A DNA stretch of 64,000 nucleotides from Closterium sp. NIES-65 (Eukaryota; Streptophyta; Zygnematophyceae; Desmidiales; Closteriaceae). This document shows positions 24,001 to 36,883 of the stretch, in pieces. The stretch is taken from contig CANXME010000496.1 in NCBI GenBank assembly GCA_948144175.1, positions 31,514 to 95,513 of the forward strand, written 5' to 3'. Position 1 is the first letter of the stretch; each line of letters begins with the position of its first letter. The position numbers were made by a program, and so were the translations under genes. The notes under the pieces are model-generated. The model was not told the DNA's origin, made no database searches, and saw only the letters and a list, made by a program, of their open reading frames with translations.

Positions 24001-27000
24001 AAATTGCAAGAACAAGTGCCCACCATGTGCAAAATTGCAAGAACAAGGGCCCAGCGTATGCAAAATTGCAAGAACAAGGGCTCAACGTGTGCAAAATTGC
24101 AAGAACAAAGGCCCAGCGAGTGCAAAATTGCAAGGACAAGCGCCCAGCGTGTGAAAAATTGCAAGAACAAGGGCCCAGAGTGTGCAAGATTGGAAGAACA
24201 AGGGCCCAGCGTGTGCAAAATGGCAAGAACAAGGGCCTAGCGAGTGCAAAATTGAAAGAACAAGGGCCCAGCGAGTGCAAAATTGCAAGAACAAGGGCCC
24301 AGCGTGTGCAAGATTGGAAGAACAAGGGCCCAGTGTGTGCAAAATTGCAAGAACAAGGGCCCAGTGAGTGCAAAATTGCGAGAACAACGGCCCACTGAGT
24401 GCAAAATTGCAAGAACAAGGGCCCAGCGAGTGCAAAATTGCAAGAACAAGGGCCCAGCGTGTGCAAATTTGCAAGAACAAGGGCCCAGCGAGTGCAAAAT
24501 TGAAAGAACAAGGGCCCACCGTGTGCAAAATTGCAAGAACAAGGGCCCAGCGAGTGCAAAATTGAAAGAATAAGGGCCCAGCATGTGCAAAATTGCAAGA
24601 ACAAGAGCCCAGCATGTGCAAGATTGGAAGAACAAGGGCCCAGCGTGTGCAAAATTGCAAGAACAAGTGCCCAACGTGTGCAAAATTGCAAGAACAAGGG
24701 CCCAGCGAATGCAAAATTGCAAAAACAAGGGCCCGGCGTGTGCAAAATTGCAAGAACAAGGGCCAAGTGAGTGCAAAATTGCAAGAACAAGGGCCCACTG
24801 AGTGCAAAATTGCAAGAACAAGGGCCCAGCATATGCAAAATTGCAAGAACAAGGGCCCAGCGTGTGCAAAATTGCAAGAACAAGGGCCCAGTGAGTGCAA
24901 AATTGCAAGAACAAGGGCCCTGAGAGTGCAAAATTGCAAGAACAAGGGCCCAACGTGTGCAAAATTGCAAGAACAAGTGCCCAGCATGTGCAAAATTGCA
25001 AGAACAAGGGCCAAGCGTATGCAAAATTGCAAGAACAAGGGCCCAGCGTGTGCAAAATTGCAAGAACAAGGGCCCAGCGAGTGCAAAATTGCAAGAACAA
25101 GGGCCCAGCGAGTGCAAAATTGCAAGAACAAGGGCCCAGCGTGTGCAAGATTGGAAGAACAAGGGCCCAGCGTGTGCAAAATTGCAAGAACAAGGGCCCT
25201 GGGAGTGCAAAATTGAAAGAACAAGGGCCCAGCGTGTGCAAAATTGCAAGAACAAGGGCCTAGTGAGTGCAAAATTGCAAGAACAAGGGCCCCGCGAGTG
25301 CAAAATTGCAAGAACAAGGGCCCAACGTGTACAAAATTGCAAGAACAAGTGCCCACCATGTGCAAAATTGCAAGAACAAGGGCCCAGCGTATGCAAAATT
25401 GCAAGAACAAGGGCCCAACGTGTGCAAAATTGCAAGAACAAAGGCCCAGCGAGTGCAAAATTGCAAGGACAAGCGCCTAGCGTGTGCAAAATTGCAAGAA
25501 CAAGGGCCCAGTGTGTGCAAGATTGGAAGAACAAGGGCCTAGCGTGTGCAAAATGGCAAGAACAAGGGCCCAGCGAGTGCAAAATTGAAAGAACAAGGGC
25601 CCAGCGAGTGCAAAATTGCAAGAACAAGGGCCCAGCGTGTGCAAGATTGGAAGAACAATGGCCCAGCGTGTGCAAAATTGCAAGAACAAGGGCCCAGCAA
25701 GAGCAAAATTGAAAGAACAAGGGCCCAGCGTGTGCAAAATTGCAAGAACAAGGGCCCAGTGAGTGCAAAATTGCGAGAACAACGGCCCACTGAGTGCAAA
25801 ATTGCAAGAACAAGGGCCCAGCGAGTGCAAAATTGCAAGAACAAGGGCCCAGCGTGTGCAAATTTGCAAGAACAAGGGCCCAGCGAGTGCAAAATTGAAA
25901 GAACAAGGGCCCACCGTGTGCAAAATTGCAAGAACAATGGCCCAGCGAGTGCAAAATTGAAAGAACAAGGGCCCAGCATGTGCAAAATTGCAAGAACAAG
26001 GGCCCAGCATGTGCAAGATTGGAAGAACAAGGGCCCAGCGTGTGCAAAATTGCAAGAACAAGTGCCCAACGTGTGCAAAATTGCAAGAACAAGGGCCCGG
26101 TGAGTGCAAAATTGCAAGAACAAGGGCCCACTGAGTGCAAAATTGCAAGAACAAGGGCCCAGTGTTTGCAAAATTGCAAGAACAAGGGCCCAGCGTGTGC
26201 ACAATCGCAAGAACAAGGGCCCAGTGAGTGCAAAATTGCAAGAACAAGGGCCCAGCGAGTGCAAAATTGCAAGAACAAGGGCCCAACGTGTGCAAAAATG
26301 TGTGTGCAAAATTGCAAGAACAAGGGCCCAGCGTGTGCAAAATTGCAAGAACAAGGGCCCAGCATGTGCAAAATTGCAAGAACAAAGGCCCAGCGAGTGC
26401 AAAAGTGCAAGGACAAGGGCCCAGCGTGTGCAAAATTGCAAGAACAAGGGCCCAGAGTGTGCAAGATTGGAAGAACAAGGGCCCAGCGTGTGCAAAATTG
26501 CAAGAACAAGGGCCCACCGATTGCAAAATTGAAAGAACAAGGGCCCAGCGAGTGCAAAATTGCAAGAAGAAGGGCCCAGCGAGTGCAAAATTGCAAGAAG
26601 AAGGGCCCAACGTGTGCAAAATTGCAAGAACAAGTGCCCAGCGTGTGCAAAATTGCAAGAACAAGGGCCCAGCGTATGCAAAATTGCAAGAACAGGGGCC
26701 CAGCATGTGCAAAATTGCAAGAACAAAGGCCCAGCGAGTGCAAAAGTGCAAGGACAAGGGCCCAGCGTGTGCAAAATTGCAAGAACAAGGGCCCAGAGTG
26801 TGCAAGATTGGAAGAACAAGGGCCCAGAGTGTGCAAGATTGCAAGAACAAGGGCCCAGCGTGTGCAAGATTGGAAGAACAAGGGCCCAGCCTGTGCAAAA
26901 TTGCAAGAACAAGGGCCCAGCGTGTGCAAGATTGGAAGAACAAGGGCCCAGCGTGTGCAAAATTGCACGAACAAAGGCCCAGCGAGTGCAAAATTGAAAG

Positions 27001-29777
27001 AACAAGGGCCCAGCGTGTGCAAAATTGCAAGAACAAGGGCCCAGTGAGTGCAAAATTGCGAGAACACGGGCCCACTGAGTGCAAAATTGCAAGAACAAGG
27101 GCCCAGTGAGTGCAAAATTGCAAGAACAAGGGCCCAGCGAGTGCAAATTTGCAAGAACAAGGGCCCAGGGTGTACAAAATTGCAAGAACAAGGGCCCAGC
27201 GTGTGCAAAATTGCAAGAACAAGGGCCCAGCGTGTGCAAAATTGCAAGAACAAAGGCCCAGCAAGTGCAAAAGTGCAAGGAAAAGGGCCCAGCGTGTGCA
27301 AAATTGCAAAAACAAGGGCCCAGAGTGTGCAAAATTGAAAGAACAAGGGCCCAGCGAGTGCAAAATTGCAAGAACAAGGGCCCAGCGTGTGCAAGATTGG
27401 AAGAACAAGGGCCCAGCGTGTGCAAAATTGCAAGAACAAGTGCCCAGCGAGTGCAAAATTGAAAGAACAAGGGCCCAGCGAGTGCAAAATTGCAAGAACA
27501 AGGGCCCAGCGTGTGCAAGATTGGAAGAACAAGGGCCCAGCGTGTGCAAAATTGCAAGAACAAGTGCCCAGCCTGTGCAAAATTGCAAGAACAAGGGCCC
27601 AGCGTGTGCAAAATTGAAAGAACAAGGGCCCAGCGTGTGCAAAGTTGCAAGAACAAGGGCCCAGCGAGTGCAAAATTGAAAGAACAAGGGCCGAGCGAGT
27701 GCAAAATTGCAAGAACAAGGGCCCAGTGTGTGCAAGATTGGAAGCACAAGGGCCCAGCGTGTGCAAAATTGCAAGAACAATTTCCCAGCGTGTGCAAAAT
27801 TGCAAGAACAAGGGCCAAGCGTGTGCAAAATTGCAAGAACAAGGGCCGAGCGAGTGCAAAATTGAAAGAACAAGGGCCCAACGTGTGCAAAATTGGAAGA
27901 ACAAGGGCCCAGCGTGTGCAAAATTGCAAGAACAAGGGCCCAGCGAATGCAAAATTGCAAGAACAAGGGCCCAGCGTGTGGAAAATGGCAAGATAAAGGG
28001 CCCAGCGTGTGCAAATTTGCAAGAACAAGTGCCCAGCGTGTGCAAAATTGCAAGAACAAGGGCCCAGTGTGTGCAAAATTGCTAAACAAGGGCCCAGCTT
28101 GTGCAAAATTGCAAGAACAAGGGCCCAGAGTGTGCAAGATTGGAAGAACAAGGGCCCAGCGTGTGCAAAATTGCAAGATCAAGGGCCCAGCGAGTGCAAA
28201 ATTGAAAGAACAAAAGCCCAGCGAGTGCAAAACTGCAAGAACAAGGGCCCAGAGTGTGCAAGATTGGAAGAACAAGGGCCCAGCGTGTGCAAAATTGCAA
28301 GAACAAGGGCCCAGCGAGTGCAAAATTGAAAGAACATTGGCCCAGCAAGTGCAAAATTGCAAGAACAAGGGCCCAGCGTGTGCAAGATTGGAAGAACAAG
28401 GGCCCAGCGTGTGCAAAATTGCAAGAACAAGGGCCCAACGAGTGCAAAATTGAAAGAGCAAGGGCCCAGCTTGTGCAAAATTGCAAGAACAATGGCCCAG
28501 TGAGTGCAAAATTGCAATAAGAAGGGCCCACTGAGTGCAAAATTGCAAGAACAAGGGCCCAGCGTGTGCAAAATTGCAAGAACAAGGGCCCAGCGTGTGC
28601 AAATTTGCAAGAACAAGTGCCCAGCGTGTGCAAAATTGCAAGAATAAGGGCCCAGTGTGTGCAAAATTGCAAGAACAAGGGCCTTGCTTGTGCAAAGTTG
28701 CAAGAACAAGGGCCCAAAGTGTGCAAGATTGGAAGAACAAGGGCCCATCGTGTGCAAAATTGCAAGATCAAGGGCCCAGCGAGTGCAAAATTGAAAGAAC
28801 AAGGGCCCAGCGAGTGCAAAACTGCAAGAACAAGGGCCCAACGTGTGCAAGATTGGAAGAACAAGAGCCCAGCGTGTGCAAAATTGCAAGAACAAGGGCC
28901 CAGGGAGTGCAAAATTGAAAGAACAAGGGCCCAGCGAGTGCAAAATTGCAAGGACAAGGGCCCATCGTGTGCAAGATTGGAAGAACAAGGGCCCAGCGTG
29001 TGCAAAATTGCAAGAACAAGGGCCCAGCGAGTGCAAAATTGAAAGAACAAGGGCCCAGCCTGTGCAAAATTGCAAAAACAAGGGCCCAGTAAGTGCAAAA
29101 ATGCAAGAACAAGGGCCCACTGAGTGCAAAATTGCAAGAACAAGGGCCTTGGGAGTGCAAAATTGAAAGAACAAGGGCCCAGCATGTGCAAAATTGCAAG
29201 AACAAGGGCCCATTGAGTGCAAAATTGCAAGAACAAGGGCCCAACGAGTGCAAAATTGCAAGAACAAGGGCCCAACGTGTACAAAATTGCAAGAACAAGT
29301 GCCCAGCATGTGCAAAATTGCAAGAACAAGGGCCCAACGAGTGCAAAATTGAAAGAACAAGGGCCCAGCTTGTGCAAAATTGCAAGAACAAGGGCCCAGC
29401 GTGTGCAAGATTGGAAGAACAAGGGCCCAGCGTGTGCAAAATTGCAAGAACAAGGGCCCAACGAGTGCAAAATTGAAAGAACAAGGGCCCAGCTTGTGCA
29501 AAATTGCAAGAACCAGGGCCCAGCGAGTGCAAAATTGCAAGAACAAGGGCCCGGCGTGTGCAAGATTGGAAGAACAAGGGCACAGCGTGTGCAAAACTGC
29601 AAGAAAAAGGGCCCAGCGAGTGCAAAATTGAAAGAACAAGGGCCCAGCTTGTGCAAAATTGCAAGAACAATGGCCCAGTGAGTGCAAAATTGCAAGAACA
29701 AGGGCCCACTGAGTGCAAAATTGCAAGAACAAGGGCCCAGCGTGTGCAAAATCGCAAGAACAAGGGCCCAGCGTGTG
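21053..29777 (+). repeat. 31-bp satellite array, block 2a
   Basis: Same satellite and same strand as block 1, but richer in GAGTG, TTGAAAG and GATTGGAAG variants, and without the 30-bp and 34-bp monomers of 7.8-16.9 kb. The part before about 25.4 kb carries the 16-monomer variant family also seen at 3.6-7.3 kb. The part after it belongs to the 19.8-kb composite repeat. One irregular spot near 26295 has an extra GTGTGTGCAAAA. No gene or foreign insert was seen. Confidence 0.97.
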
Positions 29778-29852
29778 GTTTTAACGGGTTATTGAATAGT
29801 GTTTAGCAAAAATATTTCTATATATTTTTTTTGCATATGACCAACGAATGAT
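29778..29852. other. AT-rich non-satellite island (unit A)
   Basis: About 75 bp unrelated to the satellite, with TATATATTTTTTTT near its centre. Satellite resumes on the right in the same orientation. It is the only unrelated sequence inside the satellite blocks besides Copia, and it recurs at 49571-49645. It is too short for a gene. It could be a relic of older flanking DNA or of another element; its origin is unknown. Confidence 0.85.
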
Positions 29853-31929
29853 TTTGCAAGATTAAGTGCCCAGCGTGTGCAAAATTGCAAGAACAAGGGC
29901 CCAGTGTGTGCAAAATTGCAAGAACAAGGGCCTAGCTTGTGCAAAATTGCAAGAACAAGGGCCCAGAGTGTGCAAGATTGGAAGAACAAGGGCCCAGCGT
30001 GTGCAAAATTGCAAGATCAAGGGCCCAGCGAGTGCAAAATTGAAAGAACAAGGGCCCAGCGAGTGCAAAACTGCAAGAACAAGGGCCCAACGTGTGCAAG
30101 ATTGGAAGAACAAGAGCCCAGCGTGTGCAAAATTGCAAGAACAAGGGCCCAGCGAGTGCAAAATTGAAAGAACAAGGGCCCAGCGAGTACAAAATTGCAA
30201 GAAAAAGGGCCCATCGTGTGCAAGATTGGAAGAACAAGGGCCCAGCGTGTGCAAAATTGCAAGAACAAGGGCCCAGCGAGTGCAAAATTGAAAGAACAAG
30301 GGCCCAGCTTGTGCAAAATTGCAAAAACAAGGGCCCAGTAAGTGCAAAATTGCAAGAACAAGGGCCCACTGAGTGCAAAATTGCAAGAACAAGGGCCTTG
30401 GGAGTGCAAAATTGAAAGAACAAGGGCCCAGCATGTGCAAAATTGCAAGAACAAGGGCCCAGAGAGTGCAAAATTGCAAGAACAAGGGCCCAGCGAGTGC
30501 AAAATTGCAAGAACAAGGGCCCAACGTGTACAAAATTGCAAGAACAAGTGCCCAGCATGTGCAAAATTGCAAGAACAAGGGCCCAGCGTATGCAAAAGTG
30601 CAAGAACAAGGGCCAGCGTGTGCAAAATTGCAAGAACAAAGGCCCAGCGAGTGCAAAAGTGCAAGGACAAGGGCCCGGCGAATGCAAAATTGCAAGAACA
30701 AAGTCCCAGCGAACGCAAAATTGCAAGAACAAAGGCCCAGTGTCTGCAAAAATGCAAGAACAAGGGCCCAGCTTGTGCAAAATTGCAAGAACAAGGGCCC
30801 AGCGAGTGCAAAATTGCAAGAACAAGGGCCCAACGAATGCAAAATTTCAAGCACAAAGGCCCAGCGTGTGCAAAAATGCAAGAACAAGGGCCCAGTGTGT
30901 GCAAAATTGCAAGAACAAGGGCCCAGCGTGTGCAAAATTGCAAGAACAAGGGCCAAGCGTGTGCAAAATTGCAAGAACAAACGCCGAGGGAGTGCAAAAT
31001 TGCAAGGACAAGGGCCCAGCGAGTGCAAGATTGGAAGAACAAGGGCCCAGCGTGTGCAAAATTGCAAGAACAAGGGCCCAGCGAGTGCAAAATTGAAAGA
31101 ACAAAGGCCCAGCGTTAGCAAAATTGCAAGATAAAGGGCCCGACGTGTGCAAAATTGCAAGAACAAAGGCCCAGTGTCTGCAAAAATGCAAGAACAAGGG
31201 CCCAGCTTGTGCAAAATTGCAAGAACAAGGGCCCAGCGAGTGCAAAATTGCAAGAACAAGGGCCCAACGAATGCAAAATTGCAAGCACAAAGGCCCAGCG
31301 TGTGCAAAAATGCAAGAACAAGGGCCCAGCGTGTGCAAAATTGCAAGAACAAGCGCCCAGCGTGTGCGAAATTGCAAGAACAAGGGCCAAGCGTGTGCAA
31401 AATTGCAAGAACAAACGCCGAGGGAGTGCAAAATTGCAAGGACAAGGGCCCAGCGTGTGCAAAATTGCAAGAACAAGAGCCCAGCGTGTGCAAGATTGGA
31501 AGAACAAGGGCCCAGCGTGTGCAAAATTGCAAGAACAAGGGCCCAGCGAGTGCAAAATTGAAAGAACAAAGGCCCAGCGTTAGCAAAATTGCAAGATAAA
31601 GGGCCCGACGTGTGCAAAATTGCATGAACAAGGGCCCAGCGTATGCAAAAGTGCAACAACAAGGGCCCAGCGAGTGCAAAAAAGCAAGAACAAGGGCTCA
31701 CCGTGTGCACACTTGCAAGAACAAGGGCCCAGCGTGTGCAAAAGTGCAAGAACAAGGGCCCAGCGAGTGCAAAATTGCAAGAACAAGGGCTCACCGTGTG
31801 CACACTTGCAAGAACAAGGGCCCAGCGAGTGCAAAATTGCAAGAACAAGGGCCCAGCGTGTGCAAAATTGCAAGAACAAGGGCCCAGTGTGTGCAAAATT
31901 GCAAGAACAAGGGCCCAGTGTGTGCAAAA
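29853..31929 (+). repeat. 31-bp satellite array, block 2b
   Basis: Satellite between the AT island and Copia copy 3. From about 30.6 kb a new set of variants appears: GCAAAAATGCAAG monomers and, near the element, GTGCACACTTGCAAG monomers following GGGCTCACCG. The last four monomers before the Gag tail have the same variant order as those before copies 2 and 4. No gene was seen. Confidence 0.97.
30720..31590 (+). repeat. About 434-bp satellite HOR, two copies
   Basis: A 14-monomer string that includes CCCAGTGTCTGC, then ATGCAAAATT.CAAGCAC, then AACGCCGAGGGAG recurs after about 434 bp (14 x 31). The marker GTGTCTGC is at about 30739 and again at about 31171. The same pair is present in unit B about 19793 bp to the right. 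Confidence 0.75.
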
Positions 31930-34113
31930 GTGTCGCAGATGCAACAGTGCACCAAGATCATCTCGGTGCTCGACAAGTCGTGGGACAACCTCATCCCCAC
32001 CCTCAACGTTCAGCAGGACAAATGGACGCCTGAGTGGCTGCGGCATCAGATTCTGCAAGAGGACTTCCGCAGGCGCCACACGGGAGGTGGTGCTGCAAAC
32101 AAAACTGCTGAGGGGTATGGAGCTGCAGGAGGCAGCAGAGGAAGAGGGGGAGGGAGAGGCCGAGGCCGTGGGAGAGGCTTTGACAGAGGGAGAGGCCGAG
32201 GTGACTACAATGAGGGGCATGGGAGCTCTGGTGGCAGGGGGAGCACCCGAATGGAGGGTGCGTGCTGGTACTGCAAGAAGGCTGGACACCCGTGGTTCAA
32301 GTGTTTCAGCCGGCCTGAGGGATGGGCCCCTCCAGGCATGAAGCCGCCAAGTGGTGAACGTGCACGCGGTGGCGCTGTGCAAGGATCAGGTGCACAAGGT
32401 GATGGTGCACAAGGTAAAGCCGACCCTGGGATGTTCCTCATGGTTGAGGATGTGCAAGGGAGTGGGGGTGATGTGGGTTCAGTTGGGAAGGTTGTGATGC
32501 ACCCCCTCACTCACTGGGTGATCGATTCAGGTTGCACGAGTCATATGACCCCACGGGCAGATTTGCTTGATGAGGTAAAACCTCCTGGGAAGATCAAGTT
32601 TGTGGCTGCCGCTTCAGGTGCTTTGCTCCCTGTGATTGGTGTTGGGAATGCTAAGGTGATGGGAGCCAATGGAGAGCTTGTGGGGCTTGGGAATGTGCTG
32701 TTGGTTGAAGGTTTGTCCGCTAACCTTCTTTCTGTGCGCCGGCTGCAGAAGAGCAAGGCTGAAGTTACCTTCGGCCCAACCAGCTGCCGTGCAAAGCTTG
32801 GGAAGTTGCTGCTGTGGAACTTGGAGGAGAAGAGCAGCTGCATCAAGGACCTGTGGCAGCTGCCCATCATCCCTTGGAAGGGGAAACCACCAGCAACAGC
32901 AAAGGCAGCGGGAGCGGCTAAAGCAACTGCGGGAGGAGAGGAGTCTGCACCAACTGCTGCGGCCATGGATGCAGTCAAGAAGGTGCAGCAGCCACAACAG
33001 CCACATGGTGAGGTGCTTGCTGGTGTGGATGCGACAGCTGCATGGGCAAAGGCTTCATCTGGGAGTGGTGAGGCTGATTGGGAGACGTGGCATGAGAGGC
33101 TGTGCCATGTGAACATTCCTATGCTGCAGAAGTTGGTTAAGGATGGGTGCTTGAAGGGGCTGGAGGTGAAGGGGGGAGCAAAGGAGATTGGGAGCTGCCC
33201 TACCTGCCTTGAGACCAAATTCACGAAGTTTCCCTTCAGCAGCAGCACAGGACCAGCCAAGGCACCACTTGCACTAGTACACATGGATGTGGTGGGCCCC
33301 ACGAGGGCCCTTTCTCTCTCGGGAAGCCGCTACTTCTTGACAATTGTGGACGACCACACACGTGCGGTGTGGGTGTACCCTCTCAAGACTAAGGGGGAGG
33401 TGGCAGCGGCTGTTCTTAAGGAGTGGATGCCGAGAGCACAAAGGGAGAGCGGACACAAGGTGAAGGTGATCCGCACTGACAACGGAGGAGAGTTCATCGG
33501 CGCTGATTTTGAGAAGGAGCTGAAGCGGAAGGGGATCCAGCATCAGCTCACAGTGCCTTACAACCCTCAGCAGAATGGCGTGGCTGAGCGGTTCAACCGG
33601 ACCCTGCAGGAAGGTGCTCGCACTCTCCTTGGGCGTGCAGGGCTGCCGGATCCGTTTTGGGTGACAGCACTGCGGCAGGTCGTTGTTGTGAAGAACCGGG
33701 TGCTGGCGACTGTGGGGGACAAGCAATGGGTCCCCTACACCAAGTGGTATGGGAGTGCGCCTGCAGTCAACATGCTGAGAACTTATGGCTGCATGGTGGT
33801 GTTTCATGTGCCTAAGGAGAAGAGGGGAAAACTGGAAGCTTCTGGGAGATGGGGTGTGCACTTGGGGCTTGCTAAGGATCACAAGGGCTGGCTGATTTGG
33901 GACTTGACCAGCCAGCAGCTGACTGTGTCAAGGAATGTGAAGTTCCTTGAGTCCTTGTACTACAAAGAGTGAAAGCAGCAGCAGCAGCAGAAGCTTCCTA
34001 CGACACCGCTAATTGTCGAGGCCGATGAGGTGCAGCGGCCTTCGAGGCAGGTGGAGGTTTGTGTCTCCAAGGAGGAGATCTCTGGGGTGACTGATGATGG
34101 GGGAGAACCTGAG

Positions 34114-34149
<36 letters not shown>

Positions 34150-35968
34150 CAAGGTGCTCCACAAGGTGCCGGACGTACGGCTGACCGTCCTAGGAGGGAT
34201 GTGCGCCCTCCTAACATGCTGACCTATGCAAGCCGTGGCAAGCCAAAGGTGGTGAGGGCTGGGAGTGTGGCTGAGTAGTGTGATGAGGATGAGATAGCAC
34301 ACTGCTACTGGGCAGCCGTCCCTGAGCCCAAGACGCTAGCTGATGGGAGCGGCAGGGTGTGCAGGCTGAAGAAGGCCATCTATGGCCTGAAGCAGGCTCC
34401 TCGTGCATGGTACCACAAGTTAGAGGAGACTCTGCTGGCTGGGGGTTTCAAGAAGAGTGAGTGTGATCACAGCTTGTTCCTGCTGCAGGAGAAGGAGCAG
34501 TTTCTCATGCTCCTGGTGTATGTGGACGACATCCTGCTCTTCTCTGATTCGTCTGCAATGATTGAGCATGTGGAGGAGATGCTGGAGATGCAGTTCAAGT
34601 GCTCCAAGATGGGAGATGTGAAGTACTATTTAGGGATGCATGTGGAGAGGGACCTTGACAAGGGAATGTTGAGGTTGCACCAGAGAAAGTATTGTGAGGG
34701 GCTGGCTGAGAAGTATGGGCTGCAAGATGGAGGAAAGCCAGCCACCCCACTGCCTTCGGGGTTCACTGTGGAGCCCTGTGCTGATGAGGAGGTGGTGGGT
34801 GAGAGTGACAGGAAACTTTTTCATTCCATGGTTGGGGCACTCAACTATGCGGCTAACCACACACGGCCTGACATTGGCTTTGCAACATCCAGGCTTGCCA
34901 GTGTGGTTTCACGCCCCAGTCATGAGCAGCTGGAAGCGGCCAAGAGGTTGGTCCGCTATGTGAGTGCAACGGCATCAGTGGGTTTGGAGTACAGTGCTGT
35001 GAGGCAGAGGCTGCAGAGGGGTGCAGCTGATTTGAGCAAGGGGAGATGCTCCTGAACTGCTACACTGACGCTAGCTTCAACTCGGTGAAAGTGGATGGCA
35101 CCAGCATTGGAGGCTATGTGTGCCTGTTCGGAGGTGGTGCAGTGAGCTGGCGCAGTAAGAAGTAGAATGAAGTGGGGCAGTCCTCGTGTGAGACAGAGTA
35201 CATGGCCCTGCATCATGGGGCAAAGGAGGTGGTGTGGCTGAGGCTTTGTTGGAGGAGATTGGAGTTGGTCAGAGGAGCCGACTGTGATTTTCTGTGACAA
35301 TGAGTCGGCGGTGAGATGCTCCAACCGTGGAAAGCCAGAGAAAGTATTGTGAGGGGCTGGCTGAGAAGTATGGGCTGCAAGATGGAGGAAAGCCAGCCAC
35401 CCCACTGCCTTCGGGGTTCACTGTGGAGCCCTGTGCTGATGAGGAGGTGGTGGGTGAGAGTGACAGGAAACTTTTTCATTCCATGGTTGGGGCACTCAAC
35501 TATGCGGCTAAATGCTCCTGAACTGCTACACTGACGCTAGCTTCAACTCGGTGAAAGTGGATGGCACCAGCATTGGAGGCTATGTGTGCCTGTTCGGAGG
35601 TGGTGCAGTGAGCTGGCGCAGTAAGAAGTAGAATGAAGTGGGCAAGTCCCTCGTGTGAGACAGAGTACATGGCCCTGCATCATGGGGCAAAGGAGGTGGT
35701 GTGGCTGAGGCGTTTGTTGGAGGAGATTGGAGTTGGTCAGAGGGAGCCGACTGTGATTTTCTGTGACAATGAGTCGGCGGTGAAGCTAGCGAAGAATGCT
35801 TGTCTTCATGGGCTGACCAAACACATCAGGCCTAAGTGGCACTGGGTGAGAAGGCTCCTGGACAAGGAGGTGCGGCTGGAGATTGTGAAGACCCATCAGC
35901 AGGCGGCTGACATTCTCACCAAGCGCCTGGCTGAATCTGAGCATTGGAAGGGCATGAAGCTTGCTTGA
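31930..35968 (+). pseudogene. Copia gag-pol remnant (copy 3)
   Basis: The same domain order as the family, with landmarks 14729 bp right of copy 2 up to integrase: CCHC knuckle near 32263-32304, protease DSG near 32524, integrase D-D-E at 33286, 33478 and 33586. A linker with nine CAG codons follows (34120-34146). Reverse transcriptase has YGLKQAPRAWY near 34380-34412 and YVDD at 34519-34530. RNase H and the Copia C-terminal block ADILTKRL end near 35968. The coding part is broken. The upstream satellite reads open into the Gag tail, as in copies 2 and 4. Confidence 0.92.
34120..34146 (+). repeat. CAG microsatellite (nine units) in Copia copy 3
   Basis: Nine perfect CAG units that would encode polyglutamine in the linker between integrase and reverse transcriptase. 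A shorter run of five CAG lies at about 33976-33990. The same tract with the same unit number is in copy 4, which agrees with a recent common origin. Confidence 0.9.
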
Positions 35969-35999
35969 GCTATGACATGTGGGATGATGGTTGGCAGCC

Positions 36000-36009
36000 A
36001 GAGGGGGAG
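36000..36009 (+). promoter_or_regulatory. Polypurine tract of Copia copy 3
   Basis: AGAGGGGGAG two bases before the LTR, as in the other copies. Confidence 0.8.
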
Positions 36010-36011
36010 TT

Positions 36012-36883
36012 TGTTGAGTGATGCTACCATTCGCATTCACGTCTGTCTGCCTCCCATCATATGTTCGTGCGTTGCATGCGTGTTGTGAGTGTGTGCAGAA
36101 ATTTGTGTTTTGTGCGGTTTGGTTTTTCTGAGTGTGTGTGTGTGTGAATGTTATTTGGCTTGAGCAGATATCTGAAGTGACTCCTCTGCTCAAGAGCTTT
36201 CCGAGGAACCAAGTATCGCTTCAATCGGAGCACGAACAAGAAAGTTACGAACGTTGGAGTTCGTATGCTTTTGATATTTGGTTGTGGTGACTATGGGAAG
36301 TTGTGGGGTTGACTCAATATGGGGTACAGACTTTTGAGGGTTGGGAAATTCGTCTTTTCTACTGTATTTGCTGCCAAATGGTTGGGAGAAACCAAACCAG
36401 GCTGGCAAGTGTGGCCAAGTTGGGTTGAGGTGGATTATGGAGGTTGGGATAGTGACAAAGGTCAAAGTTGGGTTGCCTATGGGGAAGGGAATTGTATGGC
36501 ATGGGGTTTCCTTGGTTGGGGACTCTCTTGGGACCTTCCCTCTCGTCCTCCTCATCCCTTCCACCTGGTTTAGTGCTACTCCAATTTCTCTTGTGTGAAC
36601 TTGTGTAAACTTTGTGATTGAGTTAAGATTCTATGGCAGCATACCCCCTAGTGCGCCGAACTTGATAGCTCAAGAAATACTTCACCTTTTCGCATGTATT
36701 AACTTGGGAATTGTAGCCACGGAGTAGAGCTACAACATATTCGAGTTTGATGAAGTTTTGACTGTGAACTTTTTGTCGACGGCGTTTCTTGTGAACTCGA
36801 CTTTTCTGTTCAGAAACTAGGCCCAACGATGTTGAGATATTTTGGCTACTAATCTTCATAGACTCGGTCCTCAGTCTCTAACA
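36012..36883 (+). repeat. 3' LTR of Copia copy 3
   Basis: TGTTGAG to CTCTAACA, about 872 bp, followed at once by satellite beginning CAAAATTGCAAG. It differs from the copy 4 LTR little or not at all by eye, and from the copy 2 LTR at a small number of scattered places. Confidence 0.88.

Larger units (their letters stand above)
31930..36883 (+). mobile_element. Ty1/copia LTR retrotransposon, copy 3 (no 5' LTR, broken)
   Basis: Begins inside gag at the same base as copy 2 and ends with a full-length 3' LTR. Parts: Gag tail, protease, integrase, a Gln-rich linker, reverse transcriptase, RNase H, polypurine tract and LTR. It is broken, with about half a dozen changes visible, and is roughly 0.47 kb longer than its near twin copy 4. 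It lies inside composite unit A and almost certainly shares a duplication origin with copy 4. It looks young, since differences from copy 4 outside the rearranged part are very few. Confidence 0.95.

Noticed and set aside
29800-29835. TATATATTTTTTTT in the AT island as a promoter
   Set aside because: No gene or transcript-like feature follows, only satellite. A TATA-like run in a 75-bp AT-rich patch is expected by composition.
33960-34217. Small poly-cysteine minus-strand frame
   Set aside because: It is the reverse reading of the CAG tract in the Copia linker.
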